DNA of 64,000 nt from Armatimonadota bacterium (lineage in GTDB: Bacteria; Armatimonadota; Fimbriimonadia; Fimbriimonadales; Fimbriimonadaceae). The stretch lies in assembly GCA_017303935.1 (NCBI GenBank), contig JAFLBD010000001.1:310001-374000 (forward strand), written 5' to 3'. This document shows, piece by piece, positions 25,287 through 33,447 of the stretch. Position numbers and translations under genes: made by a program. A model generated the notes under the pieces. It searched no databases. It was not told the DNA's origin and was given only the letters and a program-made list of their open reading frames with translations. How positions within the stretch are numbered: position 1 is the stretch's first letter; each line of letters begins with the position of its first letter.

Positions 25287-25724
25287 TTGACACATCGTTT
25301 CCGATTGCTTGCGCAGGGAATGGTCATAGCCGCAGTGGCTATGGCGGTGTCTGGGTGCCAATTGCTCGGCCTTGATGCTCCACAAGTCGACACTCCTCGG
25401 CCCAAAAACGAGGCTGTCGCTTCCATTGACAACGCTCAATCGAGCCTAGATTTCTTCTTTGATGAACTCCGCCATCGCCGCGGTGATAAGTTCTACGCCA
25501 AGGTCAGTTTGCCCGGCCTTGCGGGACGGCCAGAAGACATTTGGGTGAGCCAAGTTGTTGCCAAAGGCGACAAAGTGACCGGGAATCTCGCTCAGGCTCC
25601 TCGAAAAATCCCCGGTGCTCGCAAAGGCTCGAAGGTCAAATTCAGCAAGGCCCAAGTACTTGACTGGATGATTGTCAAGGACGGTAAGGTCTACGGGGCG
25701 TTTACTGGCAGGCCTAAGCTTTAG
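25287..25724 (+). CDS. DUF2314-like lipoprotein
   Basis: The 145-residue protein has a lipoprotein signal with lipobox VSGC (Cys near residue 24), so it is probably anchored to a membrane by lipid. The rest, FYAKVSLPGLAGRPEDIWVS, then KVTGNLAQAPRKIPGARKG and VLDWMIVKDGKVYGAFTGR, follows the DUF2314 pattern (I-W-V, G-x-L-x-N/Q-x-P, D-W). Function unknown. TTG at 25287 is chosen because the signal peptide begins there and GGGG lies upstream; an earlier TTG at 25263 adds 8 residues. It overlaps msrB tail to tail by 4 bases. Confidence 0.72.
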   Translation: MTHRFRLLAQGMVIAAVAMAVSGCQLLGLDAPQVDTPRPKNEAVASIDNAQSSLDFFFDELRHRRGDKFYAKVSLPGLAGRPEDIWVSQVVAKGDKVTGNLAQAPRKIPGARKGSKVKFSKAQVLDWMIVKDGKVYGAFTGRPKL

Positions 25725-26293
25725 GACTTTTCCTTCACGAACTTCATTGCGTTGCCATTGATGCAGAATCGCAATCCGCTCGGCTGAGGACCATCCGGAA
25801 AAACATGTCCTAGATGCCCATCGCATCTGGCGCAAAGCACTTCCACTCGCACCATGTTGTACGATTTGTCTGTGCGGAACCACACGTTCTTGCGATCTAC
25901 AGGAAGAATGAACGAGGGCCATCCGGTGCCTGAATCAAACTTGTCTGCGCTTTGAAACAGCTTCAAATCGCAACCGGCGCAATGGTAGATCCCCTTATCC
26001 TTCGTGTTCTCGAGGATGCCGCAGAACCTTGGATCGGTACCGTGCGACCGAAGAATGTTGTATTGCTCTGGCGTCAGTTTTTTCTTCCACTCTTCGTCGG
26101 TCAGCACAACCTTGTCGTCGCGCTTCGGGCTCTTTTCTTCAGGCTTCAAGGTGTCCCAGGTCAGCATTTTAGTTTTGTCCTCTTTCACAGTCGGGTTGCT
26201 TTTGGCAGGTGGGTCAGAAGCGGGAATGTGCATGGTGTTGCCAACAAGTAGTCCTGCTCCGGTGAGGATAGCCAAAATTGCAATCGCCTTCAT
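25721..26293 (-). CDS. msrB: Exported peptide-methionine (R)-S-oxide reductase
   Basis: MsrB reduces the R form of oxidised methionine in proteins. The 190-residue protein has an N-terminal hydrophobic segment (MKAIAILAILTGAGLLVGN) that should export or anchor it, then a complete MsrB domain: TPEQYNILRSHGTDPRFCG, the zinc cysteines of CAGC and CARC, FDSGTGWPSF, and the catalytic Cys in RFCINGNAMKF. The exported form suggests repair of envelope proteins. It is divergent from citrate synthase. Confidence 0.93.
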   Translation of the reverse strand: MKAIAILAILTGAGLLVGNTMHIPASDPPAKSNPTVKEDKTKMLTWDTLKPEEKSPKRDDKVVLTDEEWKKKLTPEQYNILRSHGTDPRFCGILENTKDKGIYHCAGCDLKLFQSADKFDSGTGWPSFILPVDRKNVWFRTDKSYNMVRVEVLCARCDGHLGHVFPDGPQPSGLRFCINGNAMKFVKEKS

Positions 26294-26445
26294 GAGTATT
26301 TGATCAAACGAAAAAGTTTAAGAGTGTGTTCCGGAAAAATGCGTAGAAGAATCGGTGCAGTCTGGAAGGTAAAATATGCCTACTGGATTTGCGCCTTGCA
26401 GAATCGTATAAGAAAGACGCACCTTCCAACCAAAAATTTAAGATC

Positions 26446-27588
26446 ATGAGCGCAACGACTTATCCAAATTACAGCCCTGGACTGGAGGGCGTGATCGGTG
26501 GAATCACCACCATTAGCGAGATTGTCAGCGAAACCAGTAGCCTCATCTATCGTGGATATAACGTCCACGACCTCGCCAGCAAAGGCTCGTTTGAAGAAAC
26601 CGCCTACTTGCTCATCTATGGCAAGTTGCCAAACATGGCAGAGCTGACGGCATTCAAAAAAGTGCTTGCCGACGAGCGAGAAGTTCCAGAGCAGGTCTAC
26701 ACCGCGCTCAAGCAACTTCCAAAGAGCACTCATCCGATGGACATCGCAAAGGTTGGCTTTGCCGTCTATGCTCCATACGATCCAGATTACGCTGCTCCGG
26801 CTGGCGATGACGCTGCAAACGTTCGAAAGGCTGTGCGGATTCTCGCCAAGGCTTCGACCATCGTGGGCAACGGACACCGAATTCGATCGGGTCAAGAGCC
26901 GCTTAAGCCGATGGCCGAGCACACGATTGCACAAAACTTCCTGTACTTGATCACTGGTCAAGCACCAGATGCCAAGACGGCACACGTTTTGGATAGTTCG
27001 CTCACGCTCTACGCAGAGCACGGATTCAACGCATCCACTTTTGCTTGCCGAGTCACTGTGGCGACCCTCAGCGACTTGTATAGCGGTATCGCAAGCGGTA
27101 TCGGAACCCTTAAGGGCCCTCTACACGGAGGCGCTAACGAGGAAGCCATGAAGATGCTCGAAGAAATCGGTTCGGTCGATAAGGCTGAAGCGTGGATTCG
27201 AGATGCTCTCGCTACCAAGAAGAAGATCATGGGCTTTGGTCACCGCGAATACAAGAAGCGCGACCCACGAGCGATCTATCTCACCAAGGTGGCCAAGGAG
27301 CTTTGCGCAGAATCCGGCCAAACAAAATGGTCCGAGATCGCCGACATCCTCGAAAACGTGATGGAAACCGAAAAGGGAATCTATCCAAACGTCGACTTCC
27401 CAGCGGCTTACGCTTACTACATGCTCGGCATCCCTGTTGACCTGTACACCCCGATCTTCGTGATCGCACGTGTTAGCGGTTGGAGTTCACACATGATCGA
27501 GCAGTTGCGCAACAACCGATTGATCCGACCTGGATGCATCTACGAAGGTCCAACCTCCGCCGAGTTCGTTCCAGTCGAAAATCGCTAA
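26446..27588 (+). CDS. gltA: Citrate synthase
   Basis: The enzyme condenses oxaloacetate with acetyl-CoA at the entry of the citric acid cycle. The 380-residue protein is of the short dimeric type found in Gram-positive and many other bacteria. Catalytic regions are seen: His in LYAEHGFNASTF, His in LKGPLHGGANEE, and Asp in FGHREYKKRDPRA. Its sequence alone does not exclude 2-methylcitrate synthase (prpC), but no propionate genes are nearby. ATG at 26446 is chosen because the citrate synthase fold starts just after; an upstream frame from 26389 adds 19 atypical residues. Confidence 0.93.
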   Translation: MSATTYPNYSPGLEGVIGGITTISEIVSETSSLIYRGYNVHDLASKGSFEETAYLLIYGKLPNMAELTAFKKVLADEREVPEQVYTALKQLPKSTHPMDIAKVGFAVYAPYDPDYAAPAGDDAANVRKAVRILAKASTIVGNGHRIRSGQEPLKPMAEHTIAQNFLYLITGQAPDAKTAHVLDSSLTLYAEHGFNASTFACRVTVATLSDLYSGIASGIGTLKGPLHGGANEEAMKMLEEIGSVDKAEAWIRDALATKKKIMGFGHREYKKRDPRAIYLTKVAKELCAESGQTKWSEIADILENVMETEKGIYPNVDFPAAYAYYMLGIPVDLYTPIFVIARVSGWSSHMIEQLRNNRLIRPGCIYEGPTSAEFVPVENR

Positions 27589-27609
27589 GTTCTCTTAGCT
27601 TGAAAGCAG

Positions 27610-27638
27610 TTCAGCCACGCAGGTATTGCGTGGCTGAA
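27610..27638 (+). terminator. Rho-independent terminator of the citrate synthase gene
   Basis: TTCAGCCACGCA (27610-27621) pairs perfectly with TGCGTGGCTGAA (27627-27638) around a five-base loop, and TTTGTTTT follows. It lies 22 bases after the citrate synthase stop and just before the end of the opposing gene, so it may serve both strands. Confidence 0.85.
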
Positions 27639-27644
27639 TTTGTT

Positions 27645-28199
27645 TTAGAACAACGTCACGCCTAGAGATTGCCGGTCCTCGACGGTTGAAACTCCGATCA
27701 CCGAGTCTTGTGGCAAGCCATTTTTATCAAGAACCGCGCCAGGGACGGTTTCAGAATAGGGAACGCCAGGCATGAGCACATTCTGCTGGATCAGCCGGCG
27801 TGTATAAACTTCGTCAGGGGCGGCCTTCCAATCCGGCGCGTGCTCCGGATTCAGAAAGTAAACCGGGTCAGATCCTTCCCAACCCGTGGCTTCGTAAGCT
27901 TCGAGCCAAGTCGCGACGAATAGTCCTCCTTTGAATTCCTCGACAATCCTGTAGAACGGCGACAGCAACCAGATCACACAAAAGAGGGCTTGGTCAGGAT
28001 CGTCGTAGTGGGTGTGCCACCGCTGAGCAGAGATCATAACCTCATCGCCCTCGTCGTAAATCGACACTGCAAATGAGTTCGGAACGCTCGGCGTGACAAT
28101 GACGGTGCCCTGTCGCCGAGTGACCGAAATTCGGTCTCCAGCGACTTTTTCAAGCGAGCTGGCAACGTGGTCCAAAATCGTGCTGGCGACACTGCTCAT
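27645..28199 (-). CDS. Hypothetical cytoplasmic protein, 184 residues
   Basis: I do not recognise a family. There is no signal peptide or membrane helix. The first 120 residues look like a compact alpha/beta domain (ISVTRRQGTVIVTPSVPNSF, then EVMISAQRWHTHYDDP and WLLSPFYRIVEEFKGG). A TAAACT element ends 6 bases before the ATG on this strand, which supports the start and suggests leaderless transcription. It is divergent from yajQ across only 36 bases, with the two -10-like elements facing each other. Confidence 0.75.
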   Translation of the reverse strand: MSSVASTILDHVASSLEKVAGDRISVTRRQGTVIVTPSVPNSFAVSIYDEGDEVMISAQRWHTHYDDPDQALFCVIWLLSPFYRIVEEFKGGLFVATWLEAYEATGWEGSDPVYFLNPEHAPDWKAAPDEVYTRRLIQQNVLMPGVPYSETVPGAVLDKNGLPQDSVIGVSTVEDRQSLGVTLF

Positions 28200-28205
28200 G
28201 ACCTC

Positions 28206-28226
28206 AGTTTATCTGAACGGTAAACT
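28206..28226. promoter_or_regulatory. Mirror-image -10 elements between two divergent genes
   Basis: AGTTTA (28206-28211) and TAAACT (28221-28226) are inverted copies 9 bases apart. Read on the minus strand the first is TAAACT, 6 bases before the start of the hypothetical gene; read on the plus strand the second is TAAACT, 9 bases before yajQ. The plus-strand copy is followed by AGGAG. Two polymerases could not easily use both at once. Confidence 0.5.
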
Positions 28227-28235
28227 AGGAGCGTT

Positions 28236-28730
28236 ATGGCGGCGAGTTCATTTTCGTTCGATATCGTGAGTAAAGTAGATCAGCAAGAAGTGCGCAATGC
28301 GGTCGATCAGGCTCAAAAGGAGCTGATGAACCGCTGGGATCTGAAGAACACCAATACCGAAATTTTGTTTGAAAAGGATCAAATCACATTGGTTGGTGGC
28401 GACGAAGGCAAGTTGTCGCAAGTGCGCGATATCCTATTTAGCAAGCTCATCAAGCGCGGGATCGACTCGCGGCAGATCGAGTACGGCAAGGAAGAACCTG
28501 CCTCCGGTATGAGCGTGCGGCAAAAAGTCGAGTTCAAGAACGGGATCGAACAAGAGGTCGCGAAGAACATCACCAAGGCACTCCGGGACAGCGGAATCAA
28601 GGTGACTTCGCAGATTCAAGGCGACGAATTGCGTGTGAGCGGGAAGAGCAAAGACGATCTTCAAAAGGCGATTACCTTCGTGAAAGGGCTCGATTTGCCA
28701 GTGCCAGTGCTCTTCACTAACTACCGATAA
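28236..28730 (+). CDS. YajQ family nucleotide-binding protein
   Basis: YajQ proteins have two ferredoxin-like (RNP-type) folds and bind nucleic acids or cyclic di-GMP in some species. The 164-residue protein fits in length and pattern: SFDIVSKVDQQEVRNAVDQA at the N-terminus, RWDLKNTNTEI, GIDSRQIEYGKEEPASG in the middle, and a C-terminal KDDLQKAITFVKGLDLPVP. AGGAG stands 4 bases before ATG. It is likely monocistronic; the sigma factor gene follows after about 100 bases with its own promoter. Confidence 0.93.
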   Translation: MAASSFSFDIVSKVDQQEVRNAVDQAQKELMNRWDLKNTNTEILFEKDQITLVGGDEGKLSQVRDILFSKLIKRGIDSRQIEYGKEEPASGMSVRQKVEFKNGIEQEVAKNITKALRDSGIKVTSQIQGDELRVSGKSKDDLQKAITFVKGLDLPVPVLFTNYR

Positions 28731-28775
28731 TCTGCGCGCATCCATACTTTTTTGTAGGAAAAAATTCGAATGTCC

Positions 28776-28800
28776 GGAACTATTGCTGGGCTTGGGTTGT
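28776..28800 (+). promoter_or_regulatory. ECF-type promoter before the sigma factor gene
   Basis: GGAACT (28776-28781), 14 bases, then GTTGT (28796-28800). GGAAC is the common -35 core of ECF sigma factors. The same GGAACT-N14-GTYGT pattern occurs before the desaturase gene at 29493-29517. A ribosome-binding site TAGGAG follows at 28814-28819. Autoregulation by the encoded sigma factor is the natural reading. Confidence 0.55.
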
Positions 28801-28828
28801 TCTTATCCACTGTTAGGAGCCACTGAAT

Positions 28829-29410
28829 ATGAAATTTAAAGCTCAGCAAGATTCAAAGAGGAACGAGCGTTTTGACGCTCTAGCCGAGAGATCGCACCGA
28901 AAGGTGTACAACCTCGCCTATCGCCTTTCGATGAATAAGCAGGATGCCGAGGATCTCACCCAAGAGGCTTTTTACCGGGCGTATCGGAATTTCAACGATT
29001 TCGAGGGCGATCGGCCTTTCGAAAATTGGATTTTCCGCATCGTGACGCGGTTGTTCCTGGACTTGAACCGCGCTCGAAAGCGCCGTGTTCAGACGGTGAG
29101 CTACGATGCGCCAAAGCGTCCAGACGGTTCGGATGATCTCTTGCTCGTTGAAGCTGCGGATCAATCGCCGACCGCAGAGCAAATTTTGGTCAACGAGACC
29201 ATGAGCGAAGAGCTTGAAATGGCATTGAACACATTGAAGCCTGAGCAGCGCATGCTGGTCATCTTGGCCGACGTTGAGCAGATGCCATACAACGAAATCG
29301 CACAGGTTGCTGGCGTTCCGGTCGGCACTGTTCGAAGTCGCTTGCACCGCGCACATCGAAAGCTGAAGGAGATGCTCGAACGAACTCGAGTCAACCCTGC
29401 TTTCGCCTAA
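28829..29410 (+). CDS. ECF RNA polymerase sigma factor
   Basis: The 193-residue protein has region 2 (YNLAYRLSMNKQDAEDLTQE, then FENWIFRIVTRLFLDLNR) for -10 recognition and core binding, a short linker, and region 4 (LNTLKPEQRMLVILADVEQM, then IAQVAGVPVGTVRSRLHRAH) with the helix-turn-helix that reads the -35. No membrane anti-sigma gene is next to it; the following gene is a desaturase carrying the same promoter motif. This suggests control of membrane lipid composition, by inference. ATG is 9 bases after TAGGAG. Confidence 0.94.
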   Translation: MKFKAQQDSKRNERFDALAERSHRKVYNLAYRLSMNKQDAEDLTQEAFYRAYRNFNDFEGDRPFENWIFRIVTRLFLDLNRARKRRVQTVSYDAPKRPDGSDDLLLVEAADQSPTAEQILVNETMSEELEMALNTLKPEQRMLVILADVEQMPYNEIAQVAGVPVGTVRSRLHRAHRKLKEMLERTRVNPAFA

Positions 29411-29492
29411 TACAGACTTTTCGACTGACCCTCTCCAAGCAGGATAATCCTTGGTGTCCATCTCCCGGCGCCAGGGATTCCTGCCACTAGTT

Positions 29493-29517
29493 GGAACTTC
29501 CCGCCCTGCCCGGTCGT
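29493..29517 (+). promoter_or_regulatory. ECF-type promoter before the desaturase gene
   Basis: GGAACT (29493-29498), 14 bases, then GTCGT (29513-29517), matching the element before the sigma gene in both boxes and in spacing. The second box ends 10 bases before ATG at 29528 and there is no ribosome-binding site, so the mRNA would be leaderless or nearly so. The in-frame GTG at 29516 lies inside this box, which argues against it as the start. Confidence 0.55.
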
Positions 29518-29527
29518 GATAAATATT

Positions 29528-30601
29528 ATGTCCACCGTGATGGATCGCGAGGTCGCGCCAGAAGAGAGAAAGATTCCGAACTACCGCCAGCAGATTCGGC
29601 GAGAACTACCGGATTACGTTTTCAAGCCTGACTACTCGAACCTATGGTGGCTTCCGGTTCATTTTCTGTTGATTGGTGCCTCACTTTTCGTTATCATCAA
29701 CCACTTCAACCCGTGGACGGCGATCCTCTGTTCGGTAGTGATCGGCCATTCGATGGGATGCCTTGGTTTCATCGCACACGACATCTCGCATGGAGGAAGC
29801 ATCAAGAATCTCTTCCTTCGAGACTTCCTCACCTTGGTAGGATTCAGCACGCTGGGGATCAGCCCGCTTCTATGGCGAAAGTGGCACAACGCGGACCATC
29901 ACAACAACACTCAGATTCGAGGCGTAGACCCCGATCACCTGTTCACCTTGGAGGACCACAAGAACAATCCGGTCCTAAAGTGGCTGTACAAAATACATCC
30001 TTTGGCAAGAAACTTGGTCATTTTTAGTAGTTTTGCCTACCGGATGTCACAACAGCAGATTAGGATGCTGATCACCTATTTGCGAGACAAACACACTCGT
30101 GGTAGCGAGAAGATCTCGATGCTCTTGCAAGTCGCGGCTCAGTTGACGCCTTGGATTGTATTGACCTGGCTCGCGGGACCGCACGTGTTTGCTTTCGGAT
30201 ATTTCATTCCGCTGCTCATCACCAACGCGATGGTTATCTGCTATATCGCTACGAACCACTTTTTAAATCCTCTGGCGGACGAGAACGATGTGCTGGCCAC
30301 CTCACTGACCGTGACATTGCCGAAGGGGCTCCGCTGGCTGGATGCATGGCACCAACATTTTGGAGCGCACGTCGCGCACCATCTTTTCCCCGGCGTCAGT
30401 GGACGATACACGCGTTTGATTGAAGACACCGCCGCACGGCTCTTTCCAGACCGGTACTACTCGATGCCGATCACCCAGGCTCTCAAACTGCTATGGGATA
30501 CCCCTTGGGTGTATGAATCCAATGAAACGTTGATCGATCCTCACCGCGAAATTCGGGTCAAAACCCTGGGCGCGGGAATGGAAAAGCAGATCAAGAAGTA
30601 G
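29528..30601 (+). CDS. Membrane fatty-acid desaturase
   Basis: Desaturases of this di-iron family insert double bonds into acyl chains and keep membranes fluid. The 357-residue protein has four to five membrane helices and the three histidine boxes: HDISHGG, HNADHHNN and, late, HFGAHVAHHLFP. This arrangement is shared with acyl-lipid desaturases and some beta-carotene ketolase/hydroxylase relatives, so the exact substrate is uncertain. It follows the ECF sigma gene and carries the same promoter-like motif. ATG at 29528 is chosen since an earlier GTG overlaps that motif. Confidence 0.88.
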   Translation: MSTVMDREVAPEERKIPNYRQQIRRELPDYVFKPDYSNLWWLPVHFLLIGASLFVIINHFNPWTAILCSVVIGHSMGCLGFIAHDISHGGSIKNLFLRDFLTLVGFSTLGISPLLWRKWHNADHHNNTQIRGVDPDHLFTLEDHKNNPVLKWLYKIHPLARNLVIFSSFAYRMSQQQIRMLITYLRDKHTRGSEKISMLLQVAAQLTPWIVLTWLAGPHVFAFGYFIPLLITNAMVICYIATNHFLNPLADENDVLATSLTVTLPKGLRWLDAWHQHFGAHVAHHLFPGVSGRYTRLIEDTAARLFPDRYYSMPITQALKLLWDTPWVYESNETLIDPHREIRVKTLGAGMEKQIKK

Positions 30602-30659
30602 CATCGGGCAAGCGATGACGCGCTTTGGGGGGATATCCTAGAGTGCAGTTTCTCAGCTT

Positions 30660-31694
30660 ATGCGACTCGCTACCATCCCCAACGCCTCAAGCAAAAAGTG
30701 GAATCCGATGACTTGGATGCTCAATCAGGGCCTCCAAAAATTAGGCGTCGAAGTGCACGATTTGACTCTGGAATCGTTGGAGTCGGAGCGATTCGACCTG
30801 CTTCATATTCACTTTTTTGAGCACTACACCGAATATCGAAATCCGTTCCGAGTGCTCAAGCGGGTTCGTGGACTCCTCGCAGGGATCGACAAGCACCGTG
30901 CTGCGGGTGGCAAGTTGGTGTACACCGCACACGATGTGATCGGACACGATGTACCTTGGCGCAGCATCGAGCGGTGGTTCCTCGACCGGTACATGTCCAA
31001 AGTCGATGGAGTGATTTTCGTCAGTGAAGCGAGCATCAAAATGGTGCGAGACCGATTCCCACAACTGACTTCCAATCAAACCATCATTCCGCTCAGCGAT
31101 TATGGGGATTGGTACCCCGACACGATTTCGCGAGAGGGCGCCCGCGCAAAATTTGGCATTTCCGACGATGAGTTAGTAATCACTCACGTGGGTTTGGTCA
31201 AGCGATATAAGAACGTTTCGCAACTCGTGAAGGCGTTTACCGAGACGCCAGGGAAGTATCGACTCCTCCTCGCCGGACGAGTGATTCCGGATGAATTGCG
31301 CGACGAAATCGACAATTTGTGTAAGGCCGATCCTCGGATCATCTGGAAGCCTGGGCATATCGATGACGCGGAAATGCAGAACTACTATCGGGCGGCGGAC
31401 CTCGCGATTTTCCCCTATCGCGCGATTCTGAACAGCGGATCCGCGATGCTCGCGTTGACATTTGGACTGCCGATTGTCGTGCCACAGCTCGGCTCGATGC
31501 CCGAACTTCAGAAGCTGATCAGCCCGGATTGGGTGCACCTACAATCGGATGAAATCAATTCAAAGGTACTTCGGGAATCTTTGGACTGGCTCGAGAACAC
31601 AAATCGATCAGAAAAGCCCCCAATGGAAGCATTGACGGTGGACGCGATTGCGCAAAGGCACTTCGAGTTTTATCAGAAAGTGCAATCTGGATAG
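30660..31694 (+). CDS. Glycosyltransferase (GT4-like)
   Basis: The 344-residue protein has the two Rossmann domains of GT-B glycosyltransferases: an N-terminal domain with DLLHIHFFEHYTEY and VYTAHDVIGHDVPW, and a C-terminal nucleotide-sugar domain starting at LVITHVGLVKRYKNVSQLV and ending with the typical LALTFGLPIVVPQLGSMPE, which is the late acceptor/donor-site region of GT4. It is cytoplasmic and may act on polysaccharide or glycolipid at the membrane face. Sugar and acceptor are not readable. The N-terminus begins MRLATIPNASSKKWNP, so the start is probably correct. Confidence 0.87.
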   Translation: MRLATIPNASSKKWNPMTWMLNQGLQKLGVEVHDLTLESLESERFDLLHIHFFEHYTEYRNPFRVLKRVRGLLAGIDKHRAAGGKLVYTAHDVIGHDVPWRSIERWFLDRYMSKVDGVIFVSEASIKMVRDRFPQLTSNQTIIPLSDYGDWYPDTISREGARAKFGISDDELVITHVGLVKRYKNVSQLVKAFTETPGKYRLLLAGRVIPDELRDEIDNLCKADPRIIWKPGHIDDAEMQNYYRAADLAIFPYRAILNSGSAMLALTFGLPIVVPQLGSMPELQKLISPDWVHLQSDEINSKVLRESLDWLENTNRSEKPPMEALTVDAIAQRHFEFYQKVQSG

Positions 31695-31751
31695 ATTTTT
31701 GAAGCCCAAAACCTAAAGTGGTTTGTTCAATTCGCCGATGATTGGAATGTC

Positions 31752-32660
31752 ATGCAATCGGCAATTCAGGTTTCAGACCTCGTTGTAAATTACCGGCAAA
31801 AGAACGGGCAACAGGTCGAAGCGGTCAAAGGCCTCTCATTTTATGTTGGCGCAGGTGAGATCGTTGGCTTTTTGGGCCCAAACGGCGCAGGGAAGAGCTC
31901 CACGCTAAAGGCTCTCATGGGGTTTGTCAAACTCGCTGCAGGGAGCTGCCAAGTCTTCGGAATCGAATCTTGGACCGAAGAAGCGCGCAAACGAATCGGC
32001 TACCTACCCGAGGTGGCGATGTACTACCCATTTTTGAACCCCAAAGAGACCTTGACTCTGTACGGTGAGTTGCAAGGGCTGGGGGGATCTCGGCTGAAGA
32101 GCGAGGTCGATCATTTGCTTGAAGTTGTCGGGCTTAAGGATGCCACCCACAAACTAAACAAGAACCTTAGCAAAGGCATGCTTCAGCGGGTCGGCATTGC
32201 ACAGTCGTTGCTTGGAAATCCTGAACTTTTGATCCTTGACGAGGTGACCAGCGGCCTTGATCCAGTCGGTCGAAAGGAACTTCGGACTCTCCTCAAGTCC
32301 AAGCAGCAAAACGGCACCACACTCTTTTTCAGTTCGCATGAACTCGCCGAAGTTGATCTGCTGTGCGATCGATTGCTCTTTATCCACAAGGGCAAGTTGA
32401 TTCAAGAAAAGCGGATTTCGGACTTGCACGGTGAACTCTCCAAATATGAGATCGTGTTCACGTCGAAGACGACGATCAATCTTGACGGCGCAGCCATTCT
32501 GAATCACATCGACGGATCGCTGATTGCCAATTTCGAATCGAAGCCCGCGTTCTTGGCTGGAATCGAGACGATCAACCAAAAGGGCGGACAGATCCTTGAC
32601 CTCACGTCGACGCCAGGATCGCTCGAAGACTATTTCATCCAACAAGTGGAGGCTGCTTAA
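31752..32660 (+). CDS. ABC-2 type exporter, ATP-binding subunit
   Basis: The 302-residue protein has Walker A GPNGAGKSSTLKAL, a Q-loop near YLPEVAMYYPFLN, signature LSKGMLQRVGIAQ, Walker B LLILDEVTSGLDPVGR and the H-switch FFSSHELAEVD. The C-terminal 80 residues form the regulatory tail usual for drug, lipid or Nat-type exporters. It pairs with the membrane subunit starting 4 bases later. The substrate is unknown. Confidence 0.94.
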   Translation: MQSAIQVSDLVVNYRQKNGQQVEAVKGLSFYVGAGEIVGFLGPNGAGKSSTLKALMGFVKLAAGSCQVFGIESWTEEARKRIGYLPEVAMYYPFLNPKETLTLYGELQGLGGSRLKSEVDHLLEVVGLKDATHKLNKNLSKGMLQRVGIAQSLLGNPELLILDEVTSGLDPVGRKELRTLLKSKQQNGTTLFFSSHELAEVDLLCDRLLFIHKGKLIQEKRISDLHGELSKYEIVFTSKTTINLDGAAILNHIDGSLIANFESKPAFLAGIETINQKGGQILDLTSTPGSLEDYFIQQVEAA

Positions 32661-32664
32661 TCAT

Positions 32665-33444
32665 ATGAACAAATTCAAAATTATCTGGGTCATCGCCCGG
32701 GGAGTCATCGTCGAGAGCCTTCGGCGCAAGGACCTTTGGGTCGTCGCCATTTTGGGATTCTTGATTGTTTTGAGCGCAGGCGCACTTGGGTTCTTCGGCA
32801 TGCAGGGACTCGAATCGTTCGCGAAGGACCTCGGTACAACGGTTCTCGGTGGCCTTAGCACAATTTTGGCGATCACTTCGACCGCGCGATTGATGCCCGA
32901 TGAGATCAAGAACCGAACGCTTTATCCGCTCCTAGCACGACCGATCAGCCGGTTCGATCTTCTTGCCGGAAAGCTACTTGGCGCGGTGGCCATCTCTTGG
33001 ATCAGCTTTGCGATTTTGGCGGCTCTGACAGGTGTTGCGCTCGCCATTTTTGGCGTGCAGTTTGAACCTGTGATGGCCCAATACGTGCTCTGCAAGATGA
33101 TGGGGCTTGTCATTATTTGCTCAGTGACACTCGCGCTGAGTCTGCTAATCACAGCCAACGCCGCTGTCACCATGAGTTTCATCTTGCTATTTGGCGCCGG
33201 GATGATTACACAAGCGCTGAGCATGGCCTATGAAAGTGGACAAACGGGAATGGCTCCGGTTTTCCGATTCGTGAATGCGATTCTGCCACAGACAAATCTG
33301 TTTGACCTAGGCAGCCGGGCAGCCAATAGCAATTGGGGCACAGTGCCTGCTTGGGTGGTCGGTTCTCTCGCCGTTTACATGGCGCTCTATTCGGCAGCGA
33401 TGCTCGGCCTCGGCTGGTCCAAGTTCAAGAATCAGGCGGTGTAA
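32665..33444 (+). CDS. ABC-2 type exporter, membrane subunit
   Basis: The 259-residue protein has six membrane helices, starting with a cytoplasmic amphipathic N-terminus (MNKFKIIWVIARGVIVESLR), and the LMPDEIKNRTLYPLLARPIS segment after helix 2, a common feature of ABC-2 permeases. ATG at 32665 is chosen because it begins the family start and follows the ATPase stop by 4 bases; the frame is open further upstream but only within the ATPase gene. It forms an exporter with the preceding ATPase. Confidence 0.9.
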   Translation: MNKFKIIWVIARGVIVESLRRKDLWVVAILGFLIVLSAGALGFFGMQGLESFAKDLGTTVLGGLSTILAITSTARLMPDEIKNRTLYPLLARPISRFDLLAGKLLGAVAISWISFAILAALTGVALAIFGVQFEPVMAQYVLCKMMGLVIICSVTLALSLLITANAAVTMSFILLFGAGMITQALSMAYESGQTGMAPVFRFVNAILPQTNLFDLGSRAANSNWGTVPAWVVGSLAVYMALYSAAMLGLGWSKFKNQAV

Positions 33445-33447
33445 CCC

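Noticed and set aside
26370-26412. TAAAAT and TATAAG as promoters of the citrate synthase gene
   Set aside because: No -35 at a suitable distance for either, and the distance from TATAAG to TTGCGC is only 12 bases.
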